Assembly (NCBI GenBank): GCA_017507105.1
Contig: JAFWBM010000046.1
Location: 1 to 64,000 of the forward strand
Direction of reading: 5' to 3'
Length of the DNA: 64,000 nucleotides
DNA from: Bacteroidaceae bacterium
Lineage (GTDB): Bacteria; Bacteroidota; Bacteroidia; Bacteroidales; Bacteroidaceae
Part shown: positions 1 through 7,743 of the stretch, piece after piece
How positions within the stretch are numbered: the first letter of the stretch is position 1
Layout: every line of letters begins with the position of its first letter
Notes under the pieces: model-generated
The model's database searches: none
Told to the model about the DNA's origin: nothing
Seen by the model: the letters and a program-made list of their open reading frames with translations, nothing else
Position numbers and translations under genes: made by a program

Positions 1-17
1 CATAATAAATTAGTCGT

Positions 18-367
18 TTGCAACTTCTGTTCATAAGTTGCAAGCAACATTATTCAGCCGTTGCAAACTTGCCGCTGCAAGCCTGTCTGCTTGATGCAGG
101 ATGCTTCGGAACTCGCTATGCTCAAACATCCTCGCATTATTCCCTGCATCAATCAGGGCTATACGCTGTAATTTCGAATGTGTCATTCCTTTTTTAAATT
201 ACCTTTATATACAGTCCCCTTGCTATGCTGAGTAACTTTAAATAATGCAGCACATTCGAGAGCACAATGTGTGGCCGAGCATTTATAAGAAAAAGTGCGA
301 GAATGTTTGAGTATATGCTTGCAGATACGAGTTTCGCAGCACCTTATAAATGCGAGAAAGCCACACA
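18..367. repeat. Compound inverted-repeat element (about 350 bp)
   Basis: Seen directly: several interlocking inverted repeats. Arms 18-26/35-43 pair perfectly (9 bp, TTGCAACTT type); 91-100/143-152 pair perfectly (10 bp); 121-136/296-311 match at 15 of 16; 174-182/252-260 are perfect; 268-289/343-367 match over about 20 bases with a small bulge. The 121-136/296-311 pair encloses 174-182/252-260, so they could form one long hairpin. The 268-289/343-367 pair crosses that fold, so the two folds are alternatives or make a pseudoknot. Two micro-ORFs lie on the minus strand of the same segment. It looks like a dispersed palindromic element, but only one copy is in the window. No transposase and no clear target-site duplication are visible. 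Confidence 0.6.
31..186 (-). CDS. Hypothetical 51-residue micro-ORF, ATGA-coupled to the upstream one
   Basis: The reverse strand reads ATG at 186 to TGA at 31-33, giving 51 residues that begin MTHSKLQRIALIDAGNNARM and end NNVACNL. The composition is protein-like (amphipathic, with balanced charge), and I have the impression of having seen similar short peptides annotated repeatedly in Prevotella-type genomes, though I cannot check. The stop lies in the loop of the 18-43 hairpin. No known domain. It could be a real small protein, the remnant of a larger one, or a translation of repeat DNA. Confidence 0.3.
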   Translation of the reverse strand: MTHSKLQRIALIDAGNNARMFEHSEFRSILHQADRLAAASLQRLNNVACNL

Positions 368-368
368 T
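183..368 (-). CDS. Hypothetical 61-residue micro-ORF in the inverted-repeat element
   Basis: Open frame of 61 codons on the minus strand, Cys- and His-rich (six Cys), with no recognisable domain or signal peptide. Its TGA stop overlaps the ATG of the next micro-ORF in an ATGA, the arrangement usual for translational coupling. However, most of its length is made of the arms of inverted repeats, which constrain the sequence for other reasons, and I see no convincing ribosome-binding site or promoter upstream of position 368. It may be a by-product of the repeat. Real coding status is doubtful. Confidence 0.25.
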   Translation of the reverse strand: MCGFLAFIRCCETRICKHILKHSRTFSYKCSATHCALECAALFKVTQHSKGTVYKGNLKKE

Positions 369-725
369 GGCAAGCGAGCAACGGATGAGTAATATTGCCT
401 ATTGGCAATTTACGAACAAGAGGCAGTGAGCGACTGATCGAATATGTGCTGACGTTTTTTGCTACTTTTTGACACCAAAAAGTAGATTATAAATTTAATT
501 TAACAGAAAGTACAACCGTATATAATACCGAGAACTTTAAAGAGAAGATTATTTAGCAGCTGAAATGCTTAAAGGTTTTTGCAAATCCGAAGCATCATTT
601 TTAATTAGTCTTGCGAAGCAGCGGATATGTTATTCGCTGCATAATGAGTGTCAGGGTTTGAAACCCGAAATCACGTTCTGTACCCTTTTACACAAGCATT
701 AGAACTTATCAATACAACTCTTTCA
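369..725. other. Intergenic region with three small hairpins, no gene seen
   Basis: No supported coding frame. Perfect small dyads are present: 462-471/476-485 (10-bp stem, ACAC loop, built on CTACTTTTTG), 618-623/635-640 (GCAGCG/CGCTGC) and 654-659/661-666 (GGGTTT/AAACCC). The first follows a T-run and resembles a terminator in form. The nucleotidyltransferase ends at 726 on the minus strand, so its transcript would run into this region and the 618-666 hairpins could be its 3' end. No promoter I would defend. Confidence 0.4.
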
Positions 726-1526
726 TTATTTCTGATTTAAGATGAATTCTTCGGCAGGTTTTAAAGCATCTAATTTTCCGACATCTATGAACTCCAGGTC
801 ATGTGCTATAACTCCATAGATTGGATATCTTGCAGCAGCCCACATATAAAAACTCATAATAGGGAAACGTATACCTTTATACTCATCTACAGGCAAACCT
901 TTTTCCATTACATACTGCTGCATAGCATCAAGGACATCTTCCTTGAGTATATGTATACCCGAAAAAGCCATCATCCTACAATTGGACGGTACTATATCGG
1001 GGGAAATAACATGATAATCTCCACTATCGGTATTCATCCACCCGACCAGCCGCATATCCGTTGGAGAGAACAACAAATAGCGAGTGGTCTTTCTATCACT
1101 GACAAGAAGCGTTGCCAAGGCCTCATCATGCACCTGTGATGCGAACCATTCTATATCGCAATTAGATAGTATATCTACATTGTGTATTATAAAATGTCCG
1201 CATCCTCGCAAAAAACGTTCGGCATGCAACACTGCACCGCCTGTTTCCAGGAGCATAGAACGTTCGTCGCTGACCTCAAACAGCATCTTACAATCTGACT
1301 CATCAGGCGATGTTGTCGTCCATGTCTGTCCGGCTATCCACTCCTCAATCTTATCGGCAAAATAGTGGACATTAACTACAGCTGTACTTATTCCGTATGA
1401 TTGTAACTTACGTGCGACATGATAGATAAGAGGCTTGCCACATACAGGCACAAGCGCTTTAGGCAAGGTGTCGGTCAAGGGTTTAAGCCGAGTTCCAAGT
1501 CCGGCTGCAAAAATCATTGCTTTCAT
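726..1526 (-). CDS. Sugar-1-phosphate nucleotidyltransferase (MurU/HddC-like)
   Basis: A 266-residue NTP_transferase protein predicted to join a nucleoside triphosphate to a sugar-1-phosphate, feeding peptidoglycan recycling (MurNAc-1-P uridylyltransferase, MurU type) or surface-sugar synthesis. The nucleotide-binding signature AAGLGTRLKPLT lies at residues 7-18 with the catalytic-type Lys23 (TLPKAL). ETGG is at 94-97, and HNVDIL at 115-120 holds the metal-binding Asp118. There is no left-handed beta-helix acyltransferase domain, so it is not GlmU. Family knowledge: in many bacteria MurU pairs with the sugar kinase AmgK, which is not next to it here. The start is fixed by a good promoter at 1560-1592. 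Substrate uncertain. Confidence 0.8.
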   Translation of the reverse strand: MKAMIFAAGLGTRLKPLTDTLPKALVPVCGKPLIYHVARKLQSYGISTAVVNVHYFADKIEEWIAGQTWTTTSPDESDCKMLFEVSDERSMLLETGGAVLHAERFLRGCGHFIIHNVDILSNCDIEWFASQVHDEALATLLVSDRKTTRYLLFSPTDMRLVGWMNTDSGDYHVISPDIVPSNCRMMAFSGIHILKEDVLDAMQQYVMEKGLPVDEYKGIRFPIMSFYMWAAARYPIYGVIAHDLEFIDVGKLDALKPAEEFILNQK

Positions 1527-1559
1527 ATAACTGTTTGTCTTTCATCATTTATTGATTTA

Positions 1560-1592
1560 CAAATGTAATGAATATTATCAAGCAAATCCAAA
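1560..1592 (-). promoter_or_regulatory. Bacteroidetes-type promoter for the nucleotidyltransferase
   Basis: On the minus strand a -7 box TACATTTG (1567-1560) matches TAnnTTTG exactly and a -33 TTTG (1592-1589) lies 21 nt upstream. It is about 34 nt from the start codon at 1526. Confidence 0.65.
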
Positions 1593-1637
1593 TTATTGTC
1601 AATGGGTTTACGACCATTCAAAACTATAGTAAAATAG

Positions 1638-1668
1638 TTGCTATGTTCGTCCATTTTCTGTAACTTCG
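1638..1668 (+). promoter_or_regulatory. Promoter of the DUF4199-GT2-apbE operon
   Basis: A -33 TTG at 1638-1640 is followed after exactly 20 nt by TAACTTCG (1661-1668), a common variant of TAnnTTTG. Transcription should begin near 1675, so an in-frame ATG at 1638 cannot be the start and the ATG at 1692 is preferred. Confidence 0.65.
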
Positions 1669-1691
1669 CACGAATATTCAAAAGTGTATAC

Positions 1692-2225
1692 ATGCCAAAC
1701 AAAGAAAACAACACATTCTATCAAAGAGCCATGCAATGCGGTACACTGCTTGGCCTGCTGTGGATTGCAATGTACACATCCTGTATAGCAGGTTTTGCCA
1801 ACCCGTTTTTCGTATTGCTCTTTATGGCACTTAATATTGCATCGCCTTTCTATGCCGGTTATATGGCAATCAGATATCGCCGCACCGAATGTAACAATAT
1901 TCTACCCTACTCAAAAGCCTTCTTGTTTGTACTTACCATGTATATATGTGCCTCCATGTTATCGGCTTTGGCACACTTTATATATTTTGAATTCTTCGAT
2001 AATGGCTATTTTGTACAGCTACTGATGGAGATAAATAAGTTATTGGATAGCAACCCACAGCAATTCGGACAATTGAGCAAGGATTTCAATGACACAATTA
2101 CTCTATTAACAGGCGATGGTATGAACAACATGGTGCTAAATATACTTACCTCAAACATAAGTAACGGAACACTGTTATCATTGATAATAGCCATTTTCGT
2201 AAAACGCAGTAATACCGATAAATAG
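1692..2225 (+). CDS. DUF4199 membrane protein
   Basis: A 177-residue inner-membrane protein of unknown function. Four hydrophobic segments are visible at about residues 18-38, 40-60, 75-98 and 145-165, with a hydrophilic stretch (about 105-140) between the third and fourth, matching the DUF4199 layout of Bacteroidetes. The start at 1692 (MPNKENN) is chosen because the longer frame would begin inside the promoter. It ends 3 nt before the GT2 glycosyltransferase. Family knowledge: DUF4199 genes commonly sit directly upstream of a GT2 gene in this phylum, which suggests the two work together on a lipid-linked sugar step. The function itself is not established. Confidence 0.75.
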   Translation: MPNKENNTFYQRAMQCGTLLGLLWIAMYTSCIAGFANPFFVLLFMALNIASPFYAGYMAIRYRRTECNNILPYSKAFLFVLTMYICASMLSALAHFIYFEFFDNGYFVQLLMEINKLLDSNPQQFGQLSKDFNDTITLLTGDGMNNMVLNILTSNISNGTLLSLIIAIFVKRSNTDK

Positions 2226-2228
2226 AAT

Positions 2229-3179
2229 ATGGATATATCTGTAATTATACCATTATACAACGAAGCCGAATCATTGCCAGAACTTACAAAATGGATTCAG
2301 CGCGTCATGAGAGATAATAACTACACTTATGAAATTATCTTCATCAATGATGGCAGCACTGACAATTCATGGGAAGTAATAGAAGAACTTAACAGAAATG
2401 ACGAGAGTATACACGGTATAAAGTTTCGCAGGAATTATGGAAAGTCTCCGGCACTATATTGCGGTTTCGACCGTGCAAAAGGAGATGTTGTTATAACAAT
2501 GGATGCCGATCTTCAGGACTCACCCGATGAGATACCTGCCCTATACAATATGATTACTAAAGAGGGATACGATCTTGTATCGGGATATAAGAAGAAACGC
2601 TACGACCCGCTCAGCAAAACAATCCCCACCAAATTATTCAATGCCACAGCACGCTTAGTGTCCGGTATAAAAAATCTGCACGACTTTAACTGCGGCCTTA
2701 AAGCCTATCGCAACGAAGTTGTAAAAAGCATTGAAGTATATGGCGACATGCATCGTTACATACCCTATCTGGCAAAGAATGCAGGATATTCAAAAATAGG
2801 AGAACATGTAGTGCGTCATCAAGCACGTAAATATGGGAGCAGCAAGTTTGGTATAAGCCGTTTCTTTCATGGATACCTCGACCTTATCTCTTTATGGTTC
2901 CTGTCACATTTCAGCTACCGTCCCATGCATATATTCGGTTTGTGGGGCTCATTGGTTTTTCTCATAGGATTTATATCGGCCATAATATTGGGGGCAAACA
3001 AACTGTACGCACTGGCCGAGGGTATCCCATACCGTTTGGTCACCGACTCGCCCTATTTTCACATTTCACTTACCATGATGATTATAGGAACGCAGCTGTT
3101 CCTTACCGGATTCATAGCAGAACTTATAAGCCGCACTTCCCAGGAGCGCAACAAATACAATATTGCCAAAGAGATATAA
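2229..3179 (+). CDS. GT2 polyprenyl-phosphate glycosyltransferase (GtrB/DPM1-like)
   Basis: A 316-residue family 2 glycosyltransferase. The nucleotide-sugar-binding motif NDGSTD is at residues 40-45 and the metal-binding MDADLQDSPDE at 91-101. Two C-terminal transmembrane helices (about 233-257 and 275-300) resemble GtrB-type enzymes, which transfer a sugar from a nucleotide donor to a polyprenyl phosphate at the cytoplasmic face of the membrane. It is second in the operon, 3 nt after DUF4199 and 1 nt before the next gene, so it is almost certainly co-translated. The donor sugar cannot be read from sequence. Confidence 0.88.
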   Translation: MDISVIIPLYNEAESLPELTKWIQRVMRDNNYTYEIIFINDGSTDNSWEVIEELNRNDESIHGIKFRRNYGKSPALYCGFDRAKGDVVITMDADLQDSPDEIPALYNMITKEGYDLVSGYKKKRYDPLSKTIPTKLFNATARLVSGIKNLHDFNCGLKAYRNEVVKSIEVYGDMHRYIPYLAKNAGYSKIGEHVVRHQARKYGSSKFGISRFFHGYLDLISLWFLSHFSYRPMHIFGLWGSLVFLIGFISAIILGANKLYALAEGIPYRLVTDSPYFHISLTMMIIGTQLFLTGFIAELISRTSQERNKYNIAKEI

Positions 3180-3180
3180 G

Positions 3181-3666
3181 ATGAAAAAATTTATATACAT
3201 AACATTTGCGTTTTTATTTTCCACACTCTTCAGCGGTTGTGACAATGGCGGAGATTGTAACATAAACAATGTCTCGTATTACAGAATAGGATTCTACAAT
3301 ATTGACCCAGAAACAGGCAAAGAGGTAAAATATACATTTCCCGAGACGGTAAATGTCTCGCTCGTTGTAAACGGTCAAGACTCAACTATTGTCAATAACA
3401 TAACAGAGGCTACCGACTTGGCCCTACCCATGAGCTACACGAACGAATGTGATACCGTCATTATTGAGTTTGGGACTATCCCTGACAGCCTATATGTAGA
3501 GCACACGAATATCCCATTCTTTATATCTATGGATTGCGGTACAGGAATGTACCACATGATAACAGATATAAAACAGACAGGAAATCTTATCGACTCGGTC
3601 GCTGTAATATATCCACAAGTTAACTTCGACGCACATGAGAACATTAAGCTATATATTGCTCAGTAG
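3181..3666 (+). CDS. DUF6452-type lipoprotein
   Basis: A 161-residue exported lipoprotein with a lipoprotein signal peptide and lipobox FSGC at Cys19. The mature part is beta-rich with two cysteine-containing segments (NECDT and MDCGTG). I place it in DUF6452 because of its length, its form and its partnership with DUF6048, which is next. The start is the ATG at 3181, one nt after the GT2 stop; an upstream in-frame ATG at 3163 lies within the GT2 gene and would spoil the signal peptide. Function unknown; an envelope location is likely. Confidence 0.65.
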   Translation: MKKFIYITFAFLFSTLFSGCDNGGDCNINNVSYYRIGFYNIDPETGKEVKYTFPETVNVSLVVNGQDSTIVNNITEATDLALPMSYTNECDTVIIEFGTIPDSLYVEHTNIPFFISMDCGTGMYHMITDIKQTGNLIDSVAVIYPQVNFDAHENIKLYIAQ

Positions 3667-4324
3667 TCTATTGCTATTGTTACCGGCAAACAGCTTTGCA
3701 CAAGAGAAGAACAATGGTAGCACTGTAACCGGCAATCTGCTAGATTTCCAAGGAATAAGTATATCTACCGACCTGTTTGGGTATGCCTACTCCATATTGG
3801 AGGATTATATAAGCGGTGAAATTGCAATAGAGGCTAATCTGGGTAACAAATACTACCCTATAGTTGAGATTGGTTATGGCAGTTGTGACTTTACAGATGA
3901 AACATTTGGAATATCATATAAATCGGGAGCACCATACTATCGTTTTGGACTTAACTATAACTTCAGCAACAAAATAGGTGAGGCGCCACGTAAAAGTTTC
4001 ATCTATGCACTTGGACGTTTCTGTTTCACAAGAGCAAAATATGATCTCTCCACCCCACCGATACAGGACCCAGTATGGGGTAATGAGGTTTCACTCGACC
4101 TGACAGATGTAAATGGCTACTATAGCTGGGCCGAGTTTGGTGTAGGTGTAAATGTAAAACTATGGAAGAACCTGCGTATGGGGTGGAGCATAAGATACAA
4201 AGCACGCCTTAATCAGGTAACAGGCAGTAACTCCAAGATGTGGTATGTCCCCGGATTTGGCAATAGTCGCCATACAACTTTCGGAGGCACATACAGCATC
4301 ATATATGAAATACCGTTTAAATAA
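3635..4324 (+). CDS. DUF6048 outer-membrane-type protein
   Basis: A 229-residue protein with a cleavable signal peptide (about residues 1-22, ending NSFAQ) and then alternating beta-strand sequence ending in an aromatic/Lys C-terminus (YEIPFK), as in small outer-membrane barrels. It overlaps the preceding lipoprotein gene by 32 nt in another frame; the ATG at 3635 is needed for the signal peptide, so the overlap is probably genuine and indicates translational coupling. Fits DUF6048, a Bacteroidetes family of unknown function commonly beside DUF6452. Likely works with the lipoprotein at the outer membrane. Confidence 0.68.
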   Translation: MRTLSYILLSSLLLLLPANSFAQEKNNGSTVTGNLLDFQGISISTDLFGYAYSILEDYISGEIAIEANLGNKYYPIVEIGYGSCDFTDETFGISYKSGAPYYRFGLNYNFSNKIGEAPRKSFIYALGRFCFTRAKYDLSTPPIQDPVWGNEVSLDLTDVNGYYSWAEFGVGVNVKLWKNLRMGWSIRYKARLNQVTGSNSKMWYVPGFGNSRHTTFGGTYSIIYEIPFK

Positions 4325-4330
4325 GAGAAT

Positions 4331-5320
4331 ATGAAAGCGTGGAAGATACTATTTCTTATATTCCTTGTAATAGGCTCATTTATTATAATATCTAACGAAG
4401 CTCCCTATCAAGAGAATAAGGGGTTCATTTTCGGTACATACTATAACATAAGCTACAAGTATATAGATAATATACAAGAAAAGATAGAATATATACTAAG
4501 AAGTGTAGACAAATCATTGTCTCCTTTCAATAAACAGTCTGTAATAACTGCCATAAACAATAATACCTCGACAACAACCGATTCACTCTTCAGAGAGGTT
4601 TTCACACTTGCCCAAGATATCTCATACAAGACAGATGGATATTTCGATATAACCGTAGCACCTTTGGTAAACGCATGGGGTTTCGGATTCAAAAATGGCT
4701 ACAGAGTAGACAGCACTACAGTCGATTCATTACTCAAACATGTGGGATACAAAAAAGTAAAACTCAAGAATGGCAACATAAACAAGGAGAAACCTGAAAT
4801 AATGCTAGATTGTAGCGCTATTGCCAAAGGATTCGGATGTGATGTGGTAGCACATCTTCTTGATGAGATGGGCATAGAACATTATATGGTTGAGATTGGC
4901 GGTGAAGTTGTAGCAAAAGGCAAGAACAACAAATCAAAGCCCTGGAGCATTGGTATCAACAAGCCTATAGAAGATAAGAGTGGTAGCAACAAACAACTGC
5001 AAAAGATTCTGCACATAAGTGGCATGAGCCTTGCCACATCGGGCAACTACCGTAATTATCGTTACGAGAACGGACGTAAGTTGTCACACACGATTAATCC
5101 CAAGACAGGATATCCGGTAGAACATAGCCTGCTATCAGCAACCGTTATAGCCAACGACTGTGCAACTGCCGATGCATATGCCACAGCATTCATGGTAATG
5201 GGCATGGAGAAAGCCATAGAGGTATGTAAGCAGAACAATCTTGACGCATTCTTCATCTACAGCAACTTAAATGATTCCATAGCTGTATACGAGACCGCAG
5301 GATTAAAGAACTATTATTAA
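4331..5320 (+). CDS. apbE: FAD:protein FMN transferase (ApbE)
   Basis: A 329-residue periplasmic enzyme that attaches FMN covalently to threonine residues of flavoproteins such as Na+-NQR and RNF subunits. An N-terminal membrane anchor or signal is at residues 5-21. Family motifs are present: DITVAPLVNAWGFG, LDCSAIAKGFGCD, VEIGGEVVAKG, SHTINPKTGYPV and the Mg/FAD-binding NDCATADAYATA. No C-terminal extra domain. It lies 6 nt after DUF6048 and ends the operon at a 42-bp palindrome. No NQR/RNF target genes are in the window. Confidence 0.93.
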   Translation: MKAWKILFLIFLVIGSFIIISNEAPYQENKGFIFGTYYNISYKYIDNIQEKIEYILRSVDKSLSPFNKQSVITAINNNTSTTTDSLFREVFTLAQDISYKTDGYFDITVAPLVNAWGFGFKNGYRVDSTTVDSLLKHVGYKKVKLKNGNINKEKPEIMLDCSAIAKGFGCDVVAHLLDEMGIEHYMVEIGGEVVAKGKNNKSKPWSIGINKPIEDKSGSNKQLQKILHISGMSLATSGNYRNYRYENGRKLSHTINPKTGYPVEHSLLSATVIANDCATADAYATAFMVMGMEKAIEVCKQNNLDAFFIYSNLNDSIAVYETAGLKNYY

Positions 5321-5342
5321 CAAGCATAGACTGACAATAAAA

Positions 5343-5384
5343 AACACAAATCCGATGTATCAATTGATACATCGGATTTGTGTT
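5343..5384. terminator. 42-bp perfect palindrome, bidirectional terminator
   Basis: Positions 5343-5363 are exactly complementary to 5364-5384 (21 bp, centre CAATTG). It sits between the convergent apbE (+) and the NfnAB fusion (-), where a shared terminator is expected. A-rich on the left and T-rich on the right edges of the stem. Confidence 0.8.
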
Positions 5385-5400
5385 AAGAAGTCGCTACTGC

Positions 5401-7707
5401 TTACTTTGCAGATAGCATCTCATGCATAGAGGCTGCAGCTTTACGACCATCACCCATAGCAAGAATGACGGTTGCACCACCGCGAACAATATCACCACCG
5501 GCAAAGATTGTAGGTATAGACGATTGCATCTTCTCGTTTACAGCAATAGTATTCTTGCGTCCTAGTTCCAATCCCTCGACCGATGTAGGAACTAATGGAT
5601 TAGGAGAAACGCCCACGCTCACTACAGCCATATCAATGTCTATAGTCTCTATTGCACCCTCTACGGGTATAGGTGAGCGACGTCCCGATGCATCGGGCTC
5701 ACCAAGTTCCATTTTCTGTAATACAATCTGTTTTACACAACCGCGCTCGTCGGCAATATATTCAATTGGATTATGTAGTGTAAGGAACTCCACACCCTCC
5801 TCCTTGGCATGCTTCACCTCCTCGAGACGTGCGGGCATCTCGGCCTCGGAACGACGGTATATGATCATAGCTTTCTCGGCACCAAGACGTAATGCTGTAC
5901 GTACTGAGTCCATTGCTGTATTACCTCCACCAACAACAGCAACACGTTTACCTATATGCATAGGAGTATCACTATCAGGGTTAGATGCATCCATCAGATT
6001 CACACGTGTTAGATACTCATTAGAAGAGAGTATATTGATAGAGTTCTCACCGGGAATATTCATAAAGTTAGGCAAACCGGCACCCGATGCCACGAAGACA
6101 CCTTTATATCCATCATCTTCGAGTTGCTTTATAGAAAGAGTCTTACCAATGACACAATCCTTTATAAACTCTACACCCATCTGGCGCAAAATCTCTATTT
6201 CGGTCTCTACAATTGCATTGGGAAGACGGAACTCGGGAATACCATATTTAAGCACACCGCCAATCTCATGAAGTGCCTCGAAAACAGTAACACTGTAACC
6301 GAGTTTTGCCATATCTCCTGCAAACGACAGACCGGCTGGACCCGAACCCACTACAGCAACCTTGATACCATTGGAAGGTGCGACTTCCGGTACCTCGTTC
6401 AAGCCATTCTCTCGCGCATAATCGGCAGCAAAACGCTCCAATGCGCCTATCGCAACAGGCTTATGTCCCATTTTAATGTGCACACACTTAGACTCGCACT
6501 GTTTCTCCTGTGGACATACACGTCCACAAACAGCCGGCAAAGAACTTGTCATCTTCAGTACTTTGGCTGCTGCACCAAACTCTCCACGCTCAATATTCTT
6601 GATAAATGATGGAATCTTAATATTTACAGGACATCCCTCCATACAACTGGGATTAGGACAGTCGAGACAACGCTGTGCCTCTTGCAATGCCATCTCCACA
6701 GTAAGCCCGCGATTAACCTCCTCACGCAATTTTGTCGCACGATATGCAGGCTCCAGCTCGGGCATCTCGCAACGCTCTATCGCAGCTCTATCCTTTGCTT
6801 TAAGTTTTCCACGCAACTCGGCACGCCATGTAGCATTACGATCGGTAAGCTCATCCTGTTCAGCTGTTGCTGTCTCTCCATTAGCATGATTTTGTTGGAA
6901 CTTCTCCATCTCTTCCTGCTCTTCACGCTTGAAAGAGCCGAGACGCTGCATCATTCCATCAAAATCCACCTGATGACCATCGAACTCGGGACCATCAACA
7001 CAAACAAACTTTGTCTTTCCACCGACTGTTACACGACAAGCTCCACACATACCTGTTCCATCCACCATGATGGTGTTCAACGACACCTCGGTAGGAATCT
7101 CATATTTCTTTGTCAATAGACAAACGAATTTCATCATGATGGCAGGACCTATAGCTACGCACTTATCAACCTTCTCGCGCTTAATAATGCGTTCTATACC
7201 CTCTGTCACAAGACCCTTATCTCCATACGAACCATCATCTGTCATTATTATGACCTCATCGGATACGGCACGAACCTCCTCCTCAAGTATAATAAGGTCT
7301 TTGGAGCGACCTGCCAAAACCGAGATTACTCGGTTACCCGCCTTCTTAAGAGCTGTAGCAATAGGCAACATAGGAGCAACACCTACTCCACCACCTGCAC
7401 ACACTACAGTTCCAAAGTTCTCGATGTGTGTAGCCTGACCAAGAGGGCCAACAACATCTGTTATATAATCGCCCTCGGCCAAATCGCACAAACGCGATGA
7501 GCTCTTACCCACCTTCTGCACCACAAGTGTAATGATTCCTCTATCGGCATCGGCATGAGCAATGGTAAGAGGTATACATTCACCCTTTTCTCCAATTCTC
7601 ACAATCACAAAGTTTCCGGCACGATAAGCCTTTGCTATTAATGGAGCCTCGACACGCAAGCGAAACACCTTCTCGGAAAACTGTTCTTTGGATACAATTT
7701 TATACAT
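5401..7707 (-). CDS. NfnAB-type fused ferredoxin:NAD(P) oxidoreductase
   Basis: A 768-residue fusion often annotated as 'dihydroorotate dehydrogenase B NAD-binding subunit / NADPH-dependent glutamate synthase'. Residues 1-255 are a ferredoxin-NADP reductase-like module with FAD/NAD motifs (AGGGVGVAPM at 104-113) and a [2Fe-2S] site with Cys221, Cys224 and Cys236; known NfnA proteins use an Asp as the fourth ligand. Residues 300-768 are a GltD/NfnB module with two [4Fe-4S] motifs (Cys347/350/355/359 and Cys394/398/404/408), an FAD motif VVGSGPAGL near 452 and an NADP motif VVGGGNTAMDS near 590. NfnAB couples NADH, NADPH and ferredoxin by flavin bifurcation; that this fusion bifurcates is inference. 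No glutamate synthase large subunit is nearby. Confidence 0.85.
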   Translation of the reverse strand: MYKIVSKEQFSEKVFRLRVEAPLIAKAYRAGNFVIVRIGEKGECIPLTIAHADADRGIITLVVQKVGKSSSRLCDLAEGDYITDVVGPLGQATHIENFGTVVCAGGGVGVAPMLPIATALKKAGNRVISVLAGRSKDLIILEEEVRAVSDEVIIMTDDGSYGDKGLVTEGIERIIKREKVDKCVAIGPAIMMKFVCLLTKKYEIPTEVSLNTIMVDGTGMCGACRVTVGGKTKFVCVDGPEFDGHQVDFDGMMQRLGSFKREEQEEMEKFQQNHANGETATAEQDELTDRNATWRAELRGKLKAKDRAAIERCEMPELEPAYRATKLREEVNRGLTVEMALQEAQRCLDCPNPSCMEGCPVNIKIPSFIKNIERGEFGAAAKVLKMTSSLPAVCGRVCPQEKQCESKCVHIKMGHKPVAIGALERFAADYARENGLNEVPEVAPSNGIKVAVVGSGPAGLSFAGDMAKLGYSVTVFEALHEIGGVLKYGIPEFRLPNAIVETEIEILRQMGVEFIKDCVIGKTLSIKQLEDDGYKGVFVASGAGLPNFMNIPGENSINILSSNEYLTRVNLMDASNPDSDTPMHIGKRVAVVGGGNTAMDSVRTALRLGAEKAMIIYRRSEAEMPARLEEVKHAKEEGVEFLTLHNPIEYIADERGCVKQIVLQKMELGEPDASGRRSPIPVEGAIETIDIDMAVVSVGVSPNPLVPTSVEGLELGRKNTIAVNEKMQSSIPTIFAGGDIVRGGATVILAMGDGRKAAASMHEMLSAK

Positions 7708-7743
7708 AACTCTATATCTGTAAATACGTGTTATACGTAACTG

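Noticed and set aside
1-725. CRISPR array
   Set aside because: The repeats are inverted and unequal, with no regular direct repeat-spacer period and no cas genes.
1638-1691. Longer N-terminus for the DUF4199 protein
   Set aside because: The ATG at 1638 overlaps the -33 element of the promoter; transcription begins after it.
5465-6271. 268-codon open frame on the plus strand opposite the NfnAB gene
   Set aside because: It is antisense to a clearly conserved protein; its Ser/Thr/Pro-rich composition is what the reverse complement of this codon usage gives. No promoter or homology.
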